NCBI GenBank assembly: GCA_033782935.1
Contig: JAWQEG010000710.1
Location: 6,634,001-6,698,000 of the forward strand
DNA from: Petrolisthes cinctipes
Lineage: Eukaryota; Arthropoda; Malacostraca; Decapoda; Porcellanidae
Reading direction: 5' to 3'
DNA length: 64,000 nucleotides
The position numbers and the translations under genes are program-made. The notes under the pieces were generated by a model, which was given only the letters and a program-made list of their open reading frames with translations, had not been told where the DNA came from and did no database searches. Below are positions 1 through 12,880 of this stretch, piece after piece. How positions within the stretch are numbered: position 1 is the first letter of the stretch; every line of letters begins with the position of its first letter.

Positions 1-3000
1 TGCATCTTCTGTACCCGTTTATATCTCAAATTAACGCTCAAAACACCCGAAAATTAGATATTTTTGGGTAACAGAAGCGATCTGTACATGCCTACTCCGT
101 GTTAGAGTATTTTCAAAATACAGGCTTAAAACATGCTGAAAATCGATATTTTGGATGCCCAAAGTCAAAATGTGTATTCACCTTCTGTACCCGTTTATAT
201 CTCAAATTCAGGCTCAAAACACACGAAAATTCGATATTTTTGGGTCCCAGAAGCTATCTGTACATGCCTACTCAGTGTTAGAGTATTTTCAAGATATAGG
301 CTTAAAACATTCTAAAAATCGATATATAAGGTGTCCAAAGGCGAAATGTGAATGCATTTTCTGTACCCGTTTATATCTCAAATTCAGGCTCAAAACACCC
401 GAAAATTCGATATTTTTGTGTCCCAGAAGCGATCGGTACATGCCTACTCTGTGTTAGAGTATTTTCAAAATACAGGCCCAAAACATGCTGAAAATCGATA
501 ATTTGGATGACCAAAGTCGATATGTGCATGCATCTTCTGTACCCGTTTATATCTCAAATTCAGGTTTAAAACACCCGCAAATACAATATTTTTGGGTCCC
601 AGAAGCGATCAGTACATGCCTACTCAGAGCTGGAATAATTTTAAAATATTGGCCCAAAACATACTAAAAATCGATATTTTGGGTGCCCAAAGTCGATATG
701 TGCATGCATCTTCAGTAACCGTTTATATCTCAAATTCAGGCAAAAAACAACGGAAAATTTAATATTTTTGGGTCCCAGAAGCGATATGTACATGCCTACT
801 CAGTGCTAGAATGTTTTCAAAATATAGGCTCAAAACATGCTAAAAATCGATAATTTAGGTTTCCAAAGTCGATATGTGCATGCATCTTCTGTACCCGTTT
901 ATATCTCAAATTCAGGCTCAAAACACCCGAAAATTCAATATTTTGGGGTCCCAGAAGCGATCTGTACATGCCTACTCAGCGATAGATTAATTTCAAATTA
1001 TTGGCCCATAACATGCTAAAAATCGATATTTTGGGTGCCCAAAGTCGAAATGTGCATGCATCTTCTGTACCTGTTTATATCTCAAATTCAGGCTCAAAAC
1101 ACCCGAAAATTTGATATTTTTGTGTCCCAGAACCGTTTTGTACATGCCTACTCCTTGCTCGAATGTTTTCAAGATACATGCAAAAAACATGCTCAAAATC
1201 GATATTTTGGGTGACCAAAGTCGATATGTGCATGCATCTTCTGTACCCGTTTATATCTCAAATTAAGGCTCAAAACACCAGAAAATTAGATATTTTTAGG
1301 TCCCAGAAGCGATCTGTACATGCCTACTCCGTGTTAGAGTATTTTCAAAATACAGGCCTAAAACATGCTGAAAATCGATATTTTGGATGCCCAAAGTCAA
1401 AATGTGTATTCACCTTCTGTACCCGTTTATATCTCAAATTCAGGCTCAAAACACGCGAAAATTCGATATTTTTGGGTCCCAGAAGATATCTGTACATGCC
1501 TACTCAGTGTTAGAGTATTTTCAAGATATAGGCTTAAAACATTCTAAAAATCGATATATAAGGTGTCCAAAGTCGAAATGTGCATGCATCTTCTGTACCC
1601 GTTTATATCTCAAATTCAGGCTCAAAACACCCGAAAATTTGATATTTTGGGGTCCCAGAAGCGATCTGTACATGCCTACTCAGCGATAGATTAATTTCAA
1701 ATTATTGGCCCATAACATGCTAAAAATCGATATTTTAGTTACAAAAAGTCGATATGTGCATGTATCTTTTGTACCGGTTTATATCTCAAATTTAGGCTCA
1801 AAACACCCGAAAATTCGATATTTTGGGGTCCCAGAAGCGATCTGTACATGCCTACTCCTTGCTAGAATGTTTTCAAAATACAGGCTTAAAACATGCTGAA
1901 AATCGATATTTTGGATGCCCAAAGTCAAAATGTGTATTCACCTTCTGTACCCGTTTATATCTCAAATTCAGGCTCAAAACACCCGAAAATTTGATATTTT
2001 GGGGTCCCAGAAGCGATCTGTACATGCCTACTCAGCGATAGATTAATTTCAAATTATTGGCCCATAACATGCTAAAAATCGATATTTTAGTTACAAAAAG
2101 TCGATATGTGCATGTATCTTTTGTACCGGTTTATATCTCAAATTTAGGCTCAAAACACCCGAAAATTCGATATTTTGGGGTCCCAGAAGCGATCTGTACA
2201 TGCCTACTCCTTGCTAGAATGTTTTCTAGATACAGACCCACAACCTGCTCAAAATCGATATATTAGGTGTCCCAAGTCGATATGTGCGTACATCTTCTGT
2301 ACCCGTTTATATTTTAAATTTATGCTCAAAACACTCGAAAATTAGATATTTTTGGGTTCCAGAAGTGATCTGTACATGCCTACTCCGTGTAAGAGTATTT
2401 TCAAAATATAGGCCCAAAATATCCTGAATATCGATATTTTAGGTGCCCAAAGTCGATATGTGCATGCATCTTCAGTACCCGTTTATATCTTAAATTTAGG
2501 CTCAAAACACCCGAAAATTCGATATTTTTGGGTCCCAGAAGCGATCTGTACATGCCTACACCGTGTTATCGTATTTTCAAAATACAGGCCCAAAACATGC
2601 TGAAAATATATATTTTATATGACCAAAGTAGATATGTGCATGCATCTTCTGTACCCGATTATATCTCAAATTCAGGCTCAAAATACCCGAAAATTCGATA
2701 TTTTTGGGTCCCAGAAACGATCTGTACATGCATACTCCATGTTCAAGTATTTTCAAAATATAGGCCCAAAACATGCTAAAAATCGATATTTTGAGTGCCC
2801 AAAGTCGATTTGTGCATGCATCTTCTGTACCCGTTTATATCTCAAATTCAGGCCCAAAACACCCGAAAATTCGGTATTTTGGGGTCCCAGAAGCGATCTG
2901 TACATGCCTATTGCTTGCTAGAATGTTTTCAAGATACAGACCCAAAACATGCTCAAAATCGATATTTTAGGTGTCCCAAATCGATATGTGCATGTATCTT

Positions 3001-5457
3001 CTGTACACGTTTATATCTTAAATTTAGGCTCAAAACACTCGAAAACTAGATATTTTTGGGTCCAAGAAGCGATCTGTACATGTCTAGTCCGAGTTAGAGT
3101 ATATTCAAAATACATGCCCAAAACATGCTATAAATCGATATTTTAGGTGCAAAAAGTCGATATCTGCATGCATCTTCAGTACCCGTTTATATCTCAAATT
3201 CAGGCAAAAAACAACGGAAAATTCAATATTTTTTTGTCCCAGAAGCGATATGTACCTGCCTACTCCGTGTTTGAGTATTTTCATAATATATGCCCAAAAC
3301 ATGCTAAAAATCGATATTTTGAGTGCCCAAAGTCGATATGTGCATGCATCTTCTGTACCCGTTTATATCTCAAATTTTAATTCTCAAAACACCCGAAATA
3401 TAGATATGTTTGTATCCCAGAAGCGATCTGTACATTCCTACTCAGTGCTAGAATAATTTCAAAATATTGGCCCAAAACATGCTAAAAATCGATATTTTGG
3501 GTGCCCAAAGTCGATATGTGCATGCATCTTCTGTACTCATTTATATCTCAAATTCAGGCTCAAACCTCTCGAAAATTAGATATTTTTGGGTCCCAGAAGC
3601 GATCTGTACATGTCAACTCCGTATTAGAGTATTTTCTAAATACAGGCACAAAACATGCTCAAAATCGATATTTTGGGTCCCCAAAGTCGATGTGTGCATG
3701 CATCTTCTGTACCCGTTTATATCTCAAATTAAGGCTCAGAACACCCGAAAATTAGATATTTTTGGGTCCCAGAAGCGATCTGTACATGCCTACTCCGTGT
3801 TAGAGTATTTTCAAAATACAGACCTAAACATGCTGAAAATCGATATTTTGGATGCCCAAAGTCAAAATGTGTATGCATCTTCTGTACCCGTTTATATCTC
3901 AAATTCAGGCTCAAAACACACAAAAATTCGATATTTTTGGGTCCCAGAAGCTATCTGTACATGCCTACTCAGTGTTAGAGTATTTTCAAGATATAGGCTT
4001 AAAACATTCTAAGAATCGATATTTTAGGTGTCCAAAGTCGAAATGTGCATGCATCTTCTGTACCCATTTATATCTCAAATTCAAGCTCAGAACCCCCGAA
4101 AATTCGATATTTTTGTTTCCTAGAAGTGATCTGTACATGTCTACTCTGTGTTAGAGTATTTTCAAAATACAGGACCGCAATTTGCTGAAAATCGATATTT
4201 TAGATTCCCTAAGTCAATATGTGTATGCATCTTCTGCACCCGTTTATATCTTAAATTCACGCTCAAATCACCCAAAAATTCGATATTTTTGGGTCCCAGA
4301 AGCGATCTGTACATGCCTAGTCCTTGCTCGAATGTTTTCAAGATGCAGACCCAAAACATGTTCAAAATCGATATTTTAGGTGCAAAAAGTCGATATGTGC
4401 ATGTATCTACAGTACCGGTGTATATCTCAAATTCAGGCTCAAAACACCCGAAAATTCGATATTTTTGTGTCCCAGAAGCGATCTGTACATGCCTACTCAG
4501 TGATAGAATAATTTCAAAATATTGGCCCATAACATGCTAAAAATCGATATTTTGGGTGCCCAAAGTCAAAATGTGTATTCACCTTCTGTACCCGTTTATA
4601 TCTCAAATTCAGGCTCAAAACACACGAAAATTCGATATTTTTGGGCCCCAGAAGCTATCTGTACATGCCTACTCAGTGTTAGAGTATTTTCAAGATATAG
4701 GCTTAAAACATTCTAAAAATCGATATATAAGGTGTCAAAAGTCGAAATGTGCATGCATCTTCTGTACCCGTTTATATCTCAAATTAAAACTCAAAACACC
4801 CGAAAATTCAATATTTTGGGGTCCCAGAAGCGATCTGTACATGCCTACTCCTTGCTCGAATGTTTTCAAGATACAGACCCAAAACATGCTCAAAATCGAT
4901 ATTTTAGGTACAAAAAGTCGATATGTGCATGTATCTTTTGTACCGGTTTATATCTCAAATTTAGGCTCAAAACACCCGAAAATTTGATATTTTTGGGTCC
5001 CAGAAGCGATATGTACATGCCTACTCCGTGTTAGAGTATTTTCAAAATACAGGCCTAAAACATGCTCAAAATCGATATTTTGGATGCCCAAAGTCAAAAT
5101 GTGTATTCACCTTCTGTACCCGTTTATATCTCAAATTCAGGCTCAAAACACACGAAAATTCGATATTTTTGGGTCCCAGAAGCGATCTGTACATGCCTAC
5201 TCAGTGATAGAATAATTTCAAAATATTGGCCCATAACATGCTAAAAATCGATATTTTGGGTGCCCAAAGTCGATATGTGTATTTATATTCTGTACCCGTT
5301 TATATCTCAAATTCCGGCTCAAAACACCCGAAAATTTGATATTTTTGTGTCCCAGAAGCGATATGTACATGCCTACTCCGTGTTAGAGTATTTTCAAAAT
5401 ACAGGCCAAAAACATGCTCAAAATCGATATTTTGGGTGACCAAAGTCGATATGTGCA
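1..5457. repeat. Higher-order repeat copy A (31 monomers)
   Basis: Position 1 matches 5458 and the match continues base by base, for example 99 with 5556, 1163 with 6620 and 1387 with 6844, all at an offset of 5457 bp (31 x 176 + 1). In the parts I compared, differences are single substitutions hundreds of bases apart, for example near 543/6000, 863/6320 and 1281/6738. Neighbouring monomers inside the copy differ at many positions. Copy A holds an extra two-monomer duplication: the unit at 1705 recurs at 2057, 352 bp later. This is why the offset to copy B falls to 5105 further right. Confidence 0.9.
131..306 (+). repeat. Example monomer showing an internal dimer of about 87 + 89 bp
   Basis: One monomer is given as a reference unit. 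Its first half begins GAAAATCGATATTTTG and ends with CAAATTCAGGCTCAAAACAC. Its second half begins GAAAATTCGATATTTTTGGG and ends with AAATACAGGCCCAAAACATG-like sequence. The two halves align over their full length with a few 1 bp gaps: the first 22 bases are nearly the same, both carry a CGAT-TGTRCATGC core, and both end in CAGGCYCAAAACA. By eye about two thirds of the positions agree. The 176 bp unit is therefore an old head-to-tail duplication of an approximately 88 bp ancestor. Identity was not computed. Confidence 0.85.
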
Positions 5458-8400
5458 TGCATCTTCTGTACCCGTTTATATCTCAAATTAACGCTCAAAA
5501 CACCCGAAAATTAGATATTTTTGGGTAACAGAAGCGATCTGTACATGCCTACTCCGTGTTAGAGTATTTTCAAAATACAGGCTTAAAACATGCTGAAAAT
5601 CGATATTTTGGATGCCCAAAGTCAAAATGTGTATTCACCTTCTGTACCCGTTTATATCTCAAATTCAGGCTCAAAACACACGAAAATTCGATATTTTTGG
5701 GTCCCAGAAGCTATCTGTACATGCCTACTCAGTGTTAGAGTATTTTCAAGATATAGGCTTAAAACATTCTAAAAATCGATATATAAGGTGTCCAAAGGCG
5801 AAATGTGAATGCATTTTCTGTACCCGTTTATATCTCAAATTCAGGCTCAAAACACCCGAAAATTCGATATTTTTGTGTCCCAGAAGCGATCGGTACATGC
5901 CTACTCTGTGTTAGAGTATTTTCAAAATACAGGCCCAAAACATGCTGAAAATCGATAATTTGGATGACCAAAGTCGATATGTGCATGCATCTTCTGTACA
6001 CGTTTATATCTCAAATTCAGGTTTAAAACACCCGCAAATACAATATTTTTGGGTCCCAGAAGCGATCAGTACATGCCTACTCAGAGCTGGAATAATTTTA
6101 AAATATTGGCCCAAAACATACTAAAAATCGATATTTTGGGTGCCCAAAGTCGATATGTGCATGCATCTTCAGTAACCGTTTATATCTCAAATTCAGGCAA
6201 AAAACAACGGAAAATTTAATATTTTTGGGTCCCAGAAGCGATATGTACATGCCTACTCAGTGCTAGAATGTTTTCAAAATATAGGCTCAAAACATGCTAA
6301 AAATCGATAATTTAGGTTTCTAAAGTCGATATGTGCATGCATCTTCTGTACCCGTTTATATCTCAAATTCAGGCTCAAAACACCCGAAAATTCAATATTT
6401 TGGGGTCCCAGAAGCGATCTGTACATGCCTACTCAGCGATAGATTAATTTCAAATTATTGGCCCATAACATGCTAAAAATCGATATTTTGGGTGCCCAAA
6501 GTCGAAATGTGCATGCATCTTCTGTACCTGTTTATATCTCAAATTCAGGCTCAAAACACCCGAAAATTTGATATTTTTGTGTCCCAGAACCGTTTTGTAC
6601 ATGCCTACTCCTTGCTCGAATGTTTTCAAGATACATGCAAAAAACATGCTCAAAATCGATATTTTGGGTGACCAAAGTCGATATGTGCATGCATCTTCTG
6701 TACCCGTTTATATCTCAAATTAAGGCTCAAAACACCCGAAAATTAGATATTTTTAGGTCCCAGAAGCGATCTGTACATGCCTACTCCGTGTTAGAGTATT
6801 TTCAAAATACAGGCCTAAAACATGCTGAAAATCGATATTTTGGATGCCCAAAGTCAAAATGTGTATTCACCTTCTGTACCCGTTTATATCTCAAATTCAG
6901 GCTCAAAACACGCGAAAATTCGATATTTTTGGGTCCCAGAAGATATCTGTACATGCCTACTCAGTGTTAGAGTATTTTCAAGATATAGGCTTAAAACATT
7001 CTAAAAATCGATATATAAGGTGTCCAAAGTCGAAATGTGCATGCATCTTCTGTACCCGTTTATATCTCAAATTCAGGATCAAAACACCCGAAAATTTGAT
7101 ATTTTGGGGTCCCAGAAGCGATCTGTACATGCCTACTCAGCGATAGATTAATTTCAAATTATTGGCCCATAACATGCTAAAAATCGATATTTTAGTTACA
7201 AAAAGTCGATATGTGCATGTATCTTTTGTACCGGTTTATATCTCAAATTTAGGCTCAAAACACCCGAAAATTCGATATTTTGGGGTCCCAGAAGCGATCT
7301 GTACATGCCTACTCCTTGCTAGAATGTTTTCTAGATACAGACCCACAACCTGCTCAAAATCGATATATTAGGTGTCCCAAGTCGATATGTGCGTACATCT
7401 TCTGTACCCGTTTATATTTTAAATTTATGCTCAAAACACTCGAAAATTAGATATTTTTGGGTTCCAGAAGTGATCTGTACATGCCTACTCCGTGTAAGAG
7501 TATTTTCAAAATATAGGCCCAAAATATCCTGAATATCGATATTTTAGGTGCCCAAAGTCGATATGTGCATGCATCTTCAGTACCCGTTTATATCTTAAAT
7601 TTAGGCTCAAAACACCCGAAAATTCGATATTTTTGGGTCCCAGAAGCGATCTGTACATGCCTACACCGTGTTATCGTATTTTCAAAATACAGGCCCAAAA
7701 CATGCTGAAAATATATATTTTATATGACCAAAGTAGATATGTGCATGCATCTTCTGTACCCGATTATATCTTAAATTCAGGCTCAAAATACCCGAAAATT
7801 CGATATTTTTGGGTCCCTGAAACGATCTGTACATGCATACTCCATGTTCAAGTATTTTCAAAATATAGGCCCAAAACATGCTAAAAATCGATATTTTGAG
7901 TGCCCAAAGTCGATTTGTGCATGCATCTTCTGTACCCGTTTATATCTCAAATTCAGGCCCAAAACACCCGAAAATTCGGTATTTTGGGGTCCCAGAAGCG
8001 ATCTGTACATGCCTATTGCTTGCTAGAATGTTTTCAAGATACAGACCCAAAACATGCTCAAAATCGATATTTTAGGTGTCCCAAATCGATATGTGCATGT
8101 ATCTTCTGTACACGTTTATATCTTAAATTTAGGCTCAAAACACTCGAAAACTAGATATTTTTGGGTCCAAGAAGCGATCTGTACATGTCTAGTCCGAGTT
8201 AGAGTATATTCAAAATACATGCCCAAAACATGCTATAAATCGATATTTTAGGTGCAAAAAGTCGATATCTGCATGCATCTTCAGTACCCGTTTATATCTC
8301 AAATTCAGGCAAAAAACAACGGAAAATTCAATATTTTTGTGTCCCAGAAGCGATATGTACCTGCCTACTCCGTGTTTGAGTATTTTCATAATATAGGCCC

Positions 8401-9410
8401 AAAACATGCTAAAAATCGATATTTTGAGTGCCCAAAGTCGATATGTGCATGCATCTTCTGTACCCGTTTATATCTCAAATTTTAATTCTCAAAACACCCG
8501 AAATATAGATATGTTTGTATCCCAGAAGCGATCTGTACATTCCTACTCAGTGCTAGAATAATTTCAAAATATTGGCCCAAAACATGCTAAAAATCGATAT
8601 TTTGGGTGCCCAAAGTCGATATGTGCATGCATCTTCTGTACTCATTTATATCTCAAATTCAGGCTCAAACCTCTCGAAAATTAGATATTTTTGGGTCCCA
8701 GAAGCGATCTGTACATGTCAACTCCGTATTAGAGTATTTTCTAAATACAGGCACAAAACATGCTCAAAATCGATATTTTGGGTCCCCAAAGTCGATGTGT
8801 GCATGCATCTTCTGTACCCGTTTATATCTCAAATTAAGGCTCAGAACACCCGAAAATTAGATATTTTTGGGTCCCAGAAGCGATCTGTACATGCCTACTC
8901 AGTGTTAGAGTATTTTCAAAATACAGACCTAAACATGCTGAAAATCGATATTTTGGATGCCCAAAGTCAAAATGTGTATGCATCTTCTGTACCCGTTTAT
9001 ATCTCAAATTAAAACTCAAAACACCCGAAAATTCAATATTTTGGGGTCCCAGAAGCGATCTGTACATGCCTACTCCTTGCTCGAATGTTTTCAAGATACA
9101 GACCCAAAACATGCTCAAAATCGATATTTTAGGTACAAAAAGTCGATATGTGCATGTATCTTTTGTACCGGTTTATATCTCAAATTTAGGCTCAAAACAC
9201 CCGAAAATTTGATATTTTTGGGTCCCAGAAGCGATATGTACATGCCTACTCCGTGTTAGAGTATTTTCAAAATACAGGCCTAAAACATGCTCAAAATCGA
9301 TATTTTGGATGCCCAAAGTCAAAATGTGTATTCACCTTCTGTACCCGTTTATATCTCAAATTCAGGCTCAAAACACACGAAAATTCGATATTTTTGGGTC
9401 CCAGAAGCTA
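5458..9410. repeat. Higher-order repeat copy B, shortened by in-register deletions
   Basis: This is a near-identical second copy of the block starting at 1. The offset to copy A steps from 5457 to 5105 (two monomers fewer) and then to 4225 (five more fewer; 4732 aligns with 8957). Both steps are whole multiples of 176 bp. The second junction lies inside the first half of a monomer: the left part matches the unit at 3852 and the right part matches the unit at 4732, as expected for an unequal crossover in phase. After about 9410 the order of monomer types departs from copy A. Confidence 0.85.
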
Positions 9411-12400
9411 TCTGTACATGCCTACTCAGTGTTAGAGTATTTTCAAGATATAGGCTTAAAACATTCTAAAAATCGATATATAAGGTGTCCAAAGTCGAAA
9501 TGTGCATGCATCTTCTGTACCCGTTTATATCTCAAATTCAGGCTCAAATCACCCGAAAATTCGATATTTTTGTGTCCCAGAAGCGATCGGTACATGCCTA
9601 CTCTGTGTTAGAGTATTTTCAAAATACAGGCCCAAAACATGCTGAAAATCGATATTTTGGATGCCCAAAGTCGATATGTGCATGCATCTTCTGTACCCGT
9701 TTATATCTCAAATTCAGGTTTAAAACACCCGCAAATACAATATTTTTGGGTCCCAGAAGCGATCAGTACATGCCTACTCAGTGCTGGAATAATTTTAACA
9801 TATTGGCCCAAAACATACTAAAAATCGATATTTTGGGTGCCCAAAGTCGATATGTGCATGCATCTTCAGTAACCGTTTATATCTCAAATTCAGGCAAAAA
9901 ACAACGGAAAATTTAATAGTTTTGGGTCCCAGAAGCGATATGTACATGCCTACTCAGTGCTAGAATGTTTTCAAAATATAGGCTCAAAACATGCTAAAAA
10001 TCGATATTTTGGGTGCCCAAAGTCTAAATGTGCATGCATCTTCTGTACCTGTTTATATCTCAAATTCAGGCTCAAAACACCCGAAAATTTGATATTTTTG
10101 TGTCCCAGAACCGTTTTGTACATGCCTACTCCTTGCTCGAATGTTTTCAAGATACAGACCCAAAACATGCTCAAAATCGATATTTTAGGTACAAAAAGTC
10201 GATATGTGCATGCATCTTTTGTACCGGATTATATCTCAAATTTAGGCTCAAAACACCCGAAAATTCGATATTTTGGGGTCCCAGAAGCGATCTGTACATG
10301 CATACTACTTGCTAGAATGTTTTCTAGATACAGACCAAAAACCTGCTCAAAATCGATATATTAGGTGTCCCAAGTCGATATGTGCACACATCTTCTGTAC
10401 CCGTTTATATTTTAAATTTACGCTCAAAACACTCGAAAATTAGATATTTTTGGGTCCCAGAAGCGATCTGTACATGCCTACTCCGTGTTAGAGTATTTTC
10501 AAAATACATGTCCAAAACATACTGAAAATCGATGTTTTAGGTTTCCAAAGTCGATATGTGCATGCATCTTCTGTACCCGTTTATATCTCAAATTCATGCT
10601 CAAAACACCCGAAAATTCAATATTTTGGGGTCCCAGAAGCGATCTGTACATGCCTACTCAGCGATAGATTAATTTCAAATTATTGGCCCATAACATGCTA
10701 AAAATCGATATTTTGGGTGCCCAAAGTCGAAATGTGCATGCATCTTCTGTACCTGTTTATATCTCAAATTCAGGCTCAAAACACTCGAAAATTTGATATT
10801 TTTGTGTCCCAGAACCGTTTTGTACATGCCTACTCCTTGCTCGAATGTTTTCAAGATACAGACCCAAAACCTGCTCAAAATCGATATTTTAGGTACAAAA
10901 AGTCAATATGTGCATGTATCTTTTGTACCGGTTTATATCTCAAATTTAGGCTCAAAACACCCGAAAATTTGATATTTTTGTGTCCCAGAAGCGATATGTA
11001 CATGCCTACTCCGTGTTAGAGTATTTTCAAAATACAGGCCAAAAACATGCTCAAAATCGATATTTTGGGTGACCAAAGTCGATATGTGCATGCATCTTCT
11101 GTACCCGTTTATATCTCAAATTAAGGCTCAAAACACCCGAAAATTCGATATTTTTGGGTCCCAGAAGCGATATGTACATGCCTACTCCGTGTTAGAGTAT
11201 TTTCAAAATACAGGCCTAAAACATGCTCAAAATCGATATTTTGGATGCCCAAAGTCAAAATGTGTATTCACCTTCTGTACCCGTTTATATCTCAAATTCA
11301 GGCTCAAAACACACGAAAATTCGATATTTTTGGGTCCCAGAAGCTATCTGTACATGCCTACTCAGTGTTAGAGTATTTTCAAGATATAGGCTTAAAACAT
11401 TCTAAAAATCGATATATAAGGTGTCCAAAGTCGAAATGTGCATGCATCTTCTGTACCCGTTTATATCTCAAATTCAGGCTCAAATCACCCGAAAATTCGA
11501 TATTTTTGTGTCCCAGAAGCGATCGGTACATGCCTACTCTGTGTTAGAGTATTTTCAAAATACAGGCCCAAAACATGCTGAAAATCGATATTTTGGATGC
11601 CCAAAGTTGATATGTGCATGCATCTTCTGTACCCGTTTATATCTCAAATTCAGGCTCAAAACACCCGAAAATTCAATATTTTTGGGTCCCAGAAGGGATC
11701 AGTACATGCCTACTCAGTGCTGGAATAATTTTAACATATTGGCCCAAAACATACTAAAAATCGATATTTTGGGTGCCCAAAGTCGATATGTGCATGCATC
11801 TTCAGGAACCGTTTATATCTCAAATTCAGGCAAAAAACAACGGAAAATTTAATAGTTTTGGGTCCCAGAAGCGATATGTACATGCCTACTCAGTGCTAGA
11901 ATGTTTTCAAAATATAGGCTCAAAACATGCTAAAAATCGATATTTTGGGTGCCCAAAGTCTAAATGTGCATGCATCTTCTGTACCTGTTTATATCTCAAA
12001 TTCAGGCTCAAAACACCCGAAAATTTGATATTTTTGTGTCCCAGAACCGTTTTGTACATGCCTACTCCTTGCTCGAATGTTTTCAAGATACAGACCCAAA
12101 ACATGCTCAAAATCGATATTTTAGGTACAAAAAGTCGATATGTGCATGCATCTTTTGTACCGGATTATATCTCAAATTTAGGCTCAAAACACCCGAAAAT
12201 TCGATATTTTGGGGTCCCAGAAGCGATCTGTACATGCATACTACTTGCTAGAATGTTTTCTAGATACAGACCAAAAACCTGCTCAAAATCGATATATTAG
12301 GTGTCCCAAGTCGATATGTGCATACATCTTCTGTACCCGTTTATATTTTAAATTTACGCTCAAAACACTCGAAAATTAGATATTTTTGGGTCCCAGAAGC

Positions 12401-12880
12401 GATCTGTACATGCCTACTCCGTGTTAGAGTATTTTCAAAATACATGTCCAAAACATACTGAAAATCGATGTTTTAGGTTTCCAAAGTCGATATGTGCATG
12501 CATCTTCTGTACCCGTTTATATCTCAAATTCAGGCTCAAAACACCCGAAAATTCAATATTTTGGGGTCCCAGAAGCGATCTGTACATGCCTACTCAGCGA
12601 TAGATTAATTTCAAATTATTGGCCCATAACATGCTAAAAATCGATATTTTGGGTGCCCAAAGTCGAAATGTGCATGCATCTTCTGTACCTGTTTATATCT
12701 CAAATTCAGGCTCAAAACACTCGAAAATTTGATATTTTTGTGTCCCAGAACCGTTTTGTACATGCCTACTCCTTGCTCGAATGTTTTCAAGATACAGACC
12801 CAAAACATGCTCAAAATCGATATTTTAGGTACAAAAAGTCGATATGTGCATGTATCTTTTGTACCGGTTTATATCTCAAA
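9230..12880. repeat. Tandem 11-monomer (1936 bp) duplication inside the satellite
   Basis: Diagnostic monomers repeat at exactly 1936 bp: 9971 with 11907, 10028 with 11964, 10485 with 12421 and 10675 with 12611. The unit is 11 x 176 bp. Monomer variants marked by an unusual CAGAACCGTTTTGTACATG second half recur in the same order in both copies. A further copy of part of the block follows at 1760 bp (12421 with 14181, 12611 with 14371), so this segment was amplified more than once with different unit numbers. Boundaries are approximate. Confidence 0.82.
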
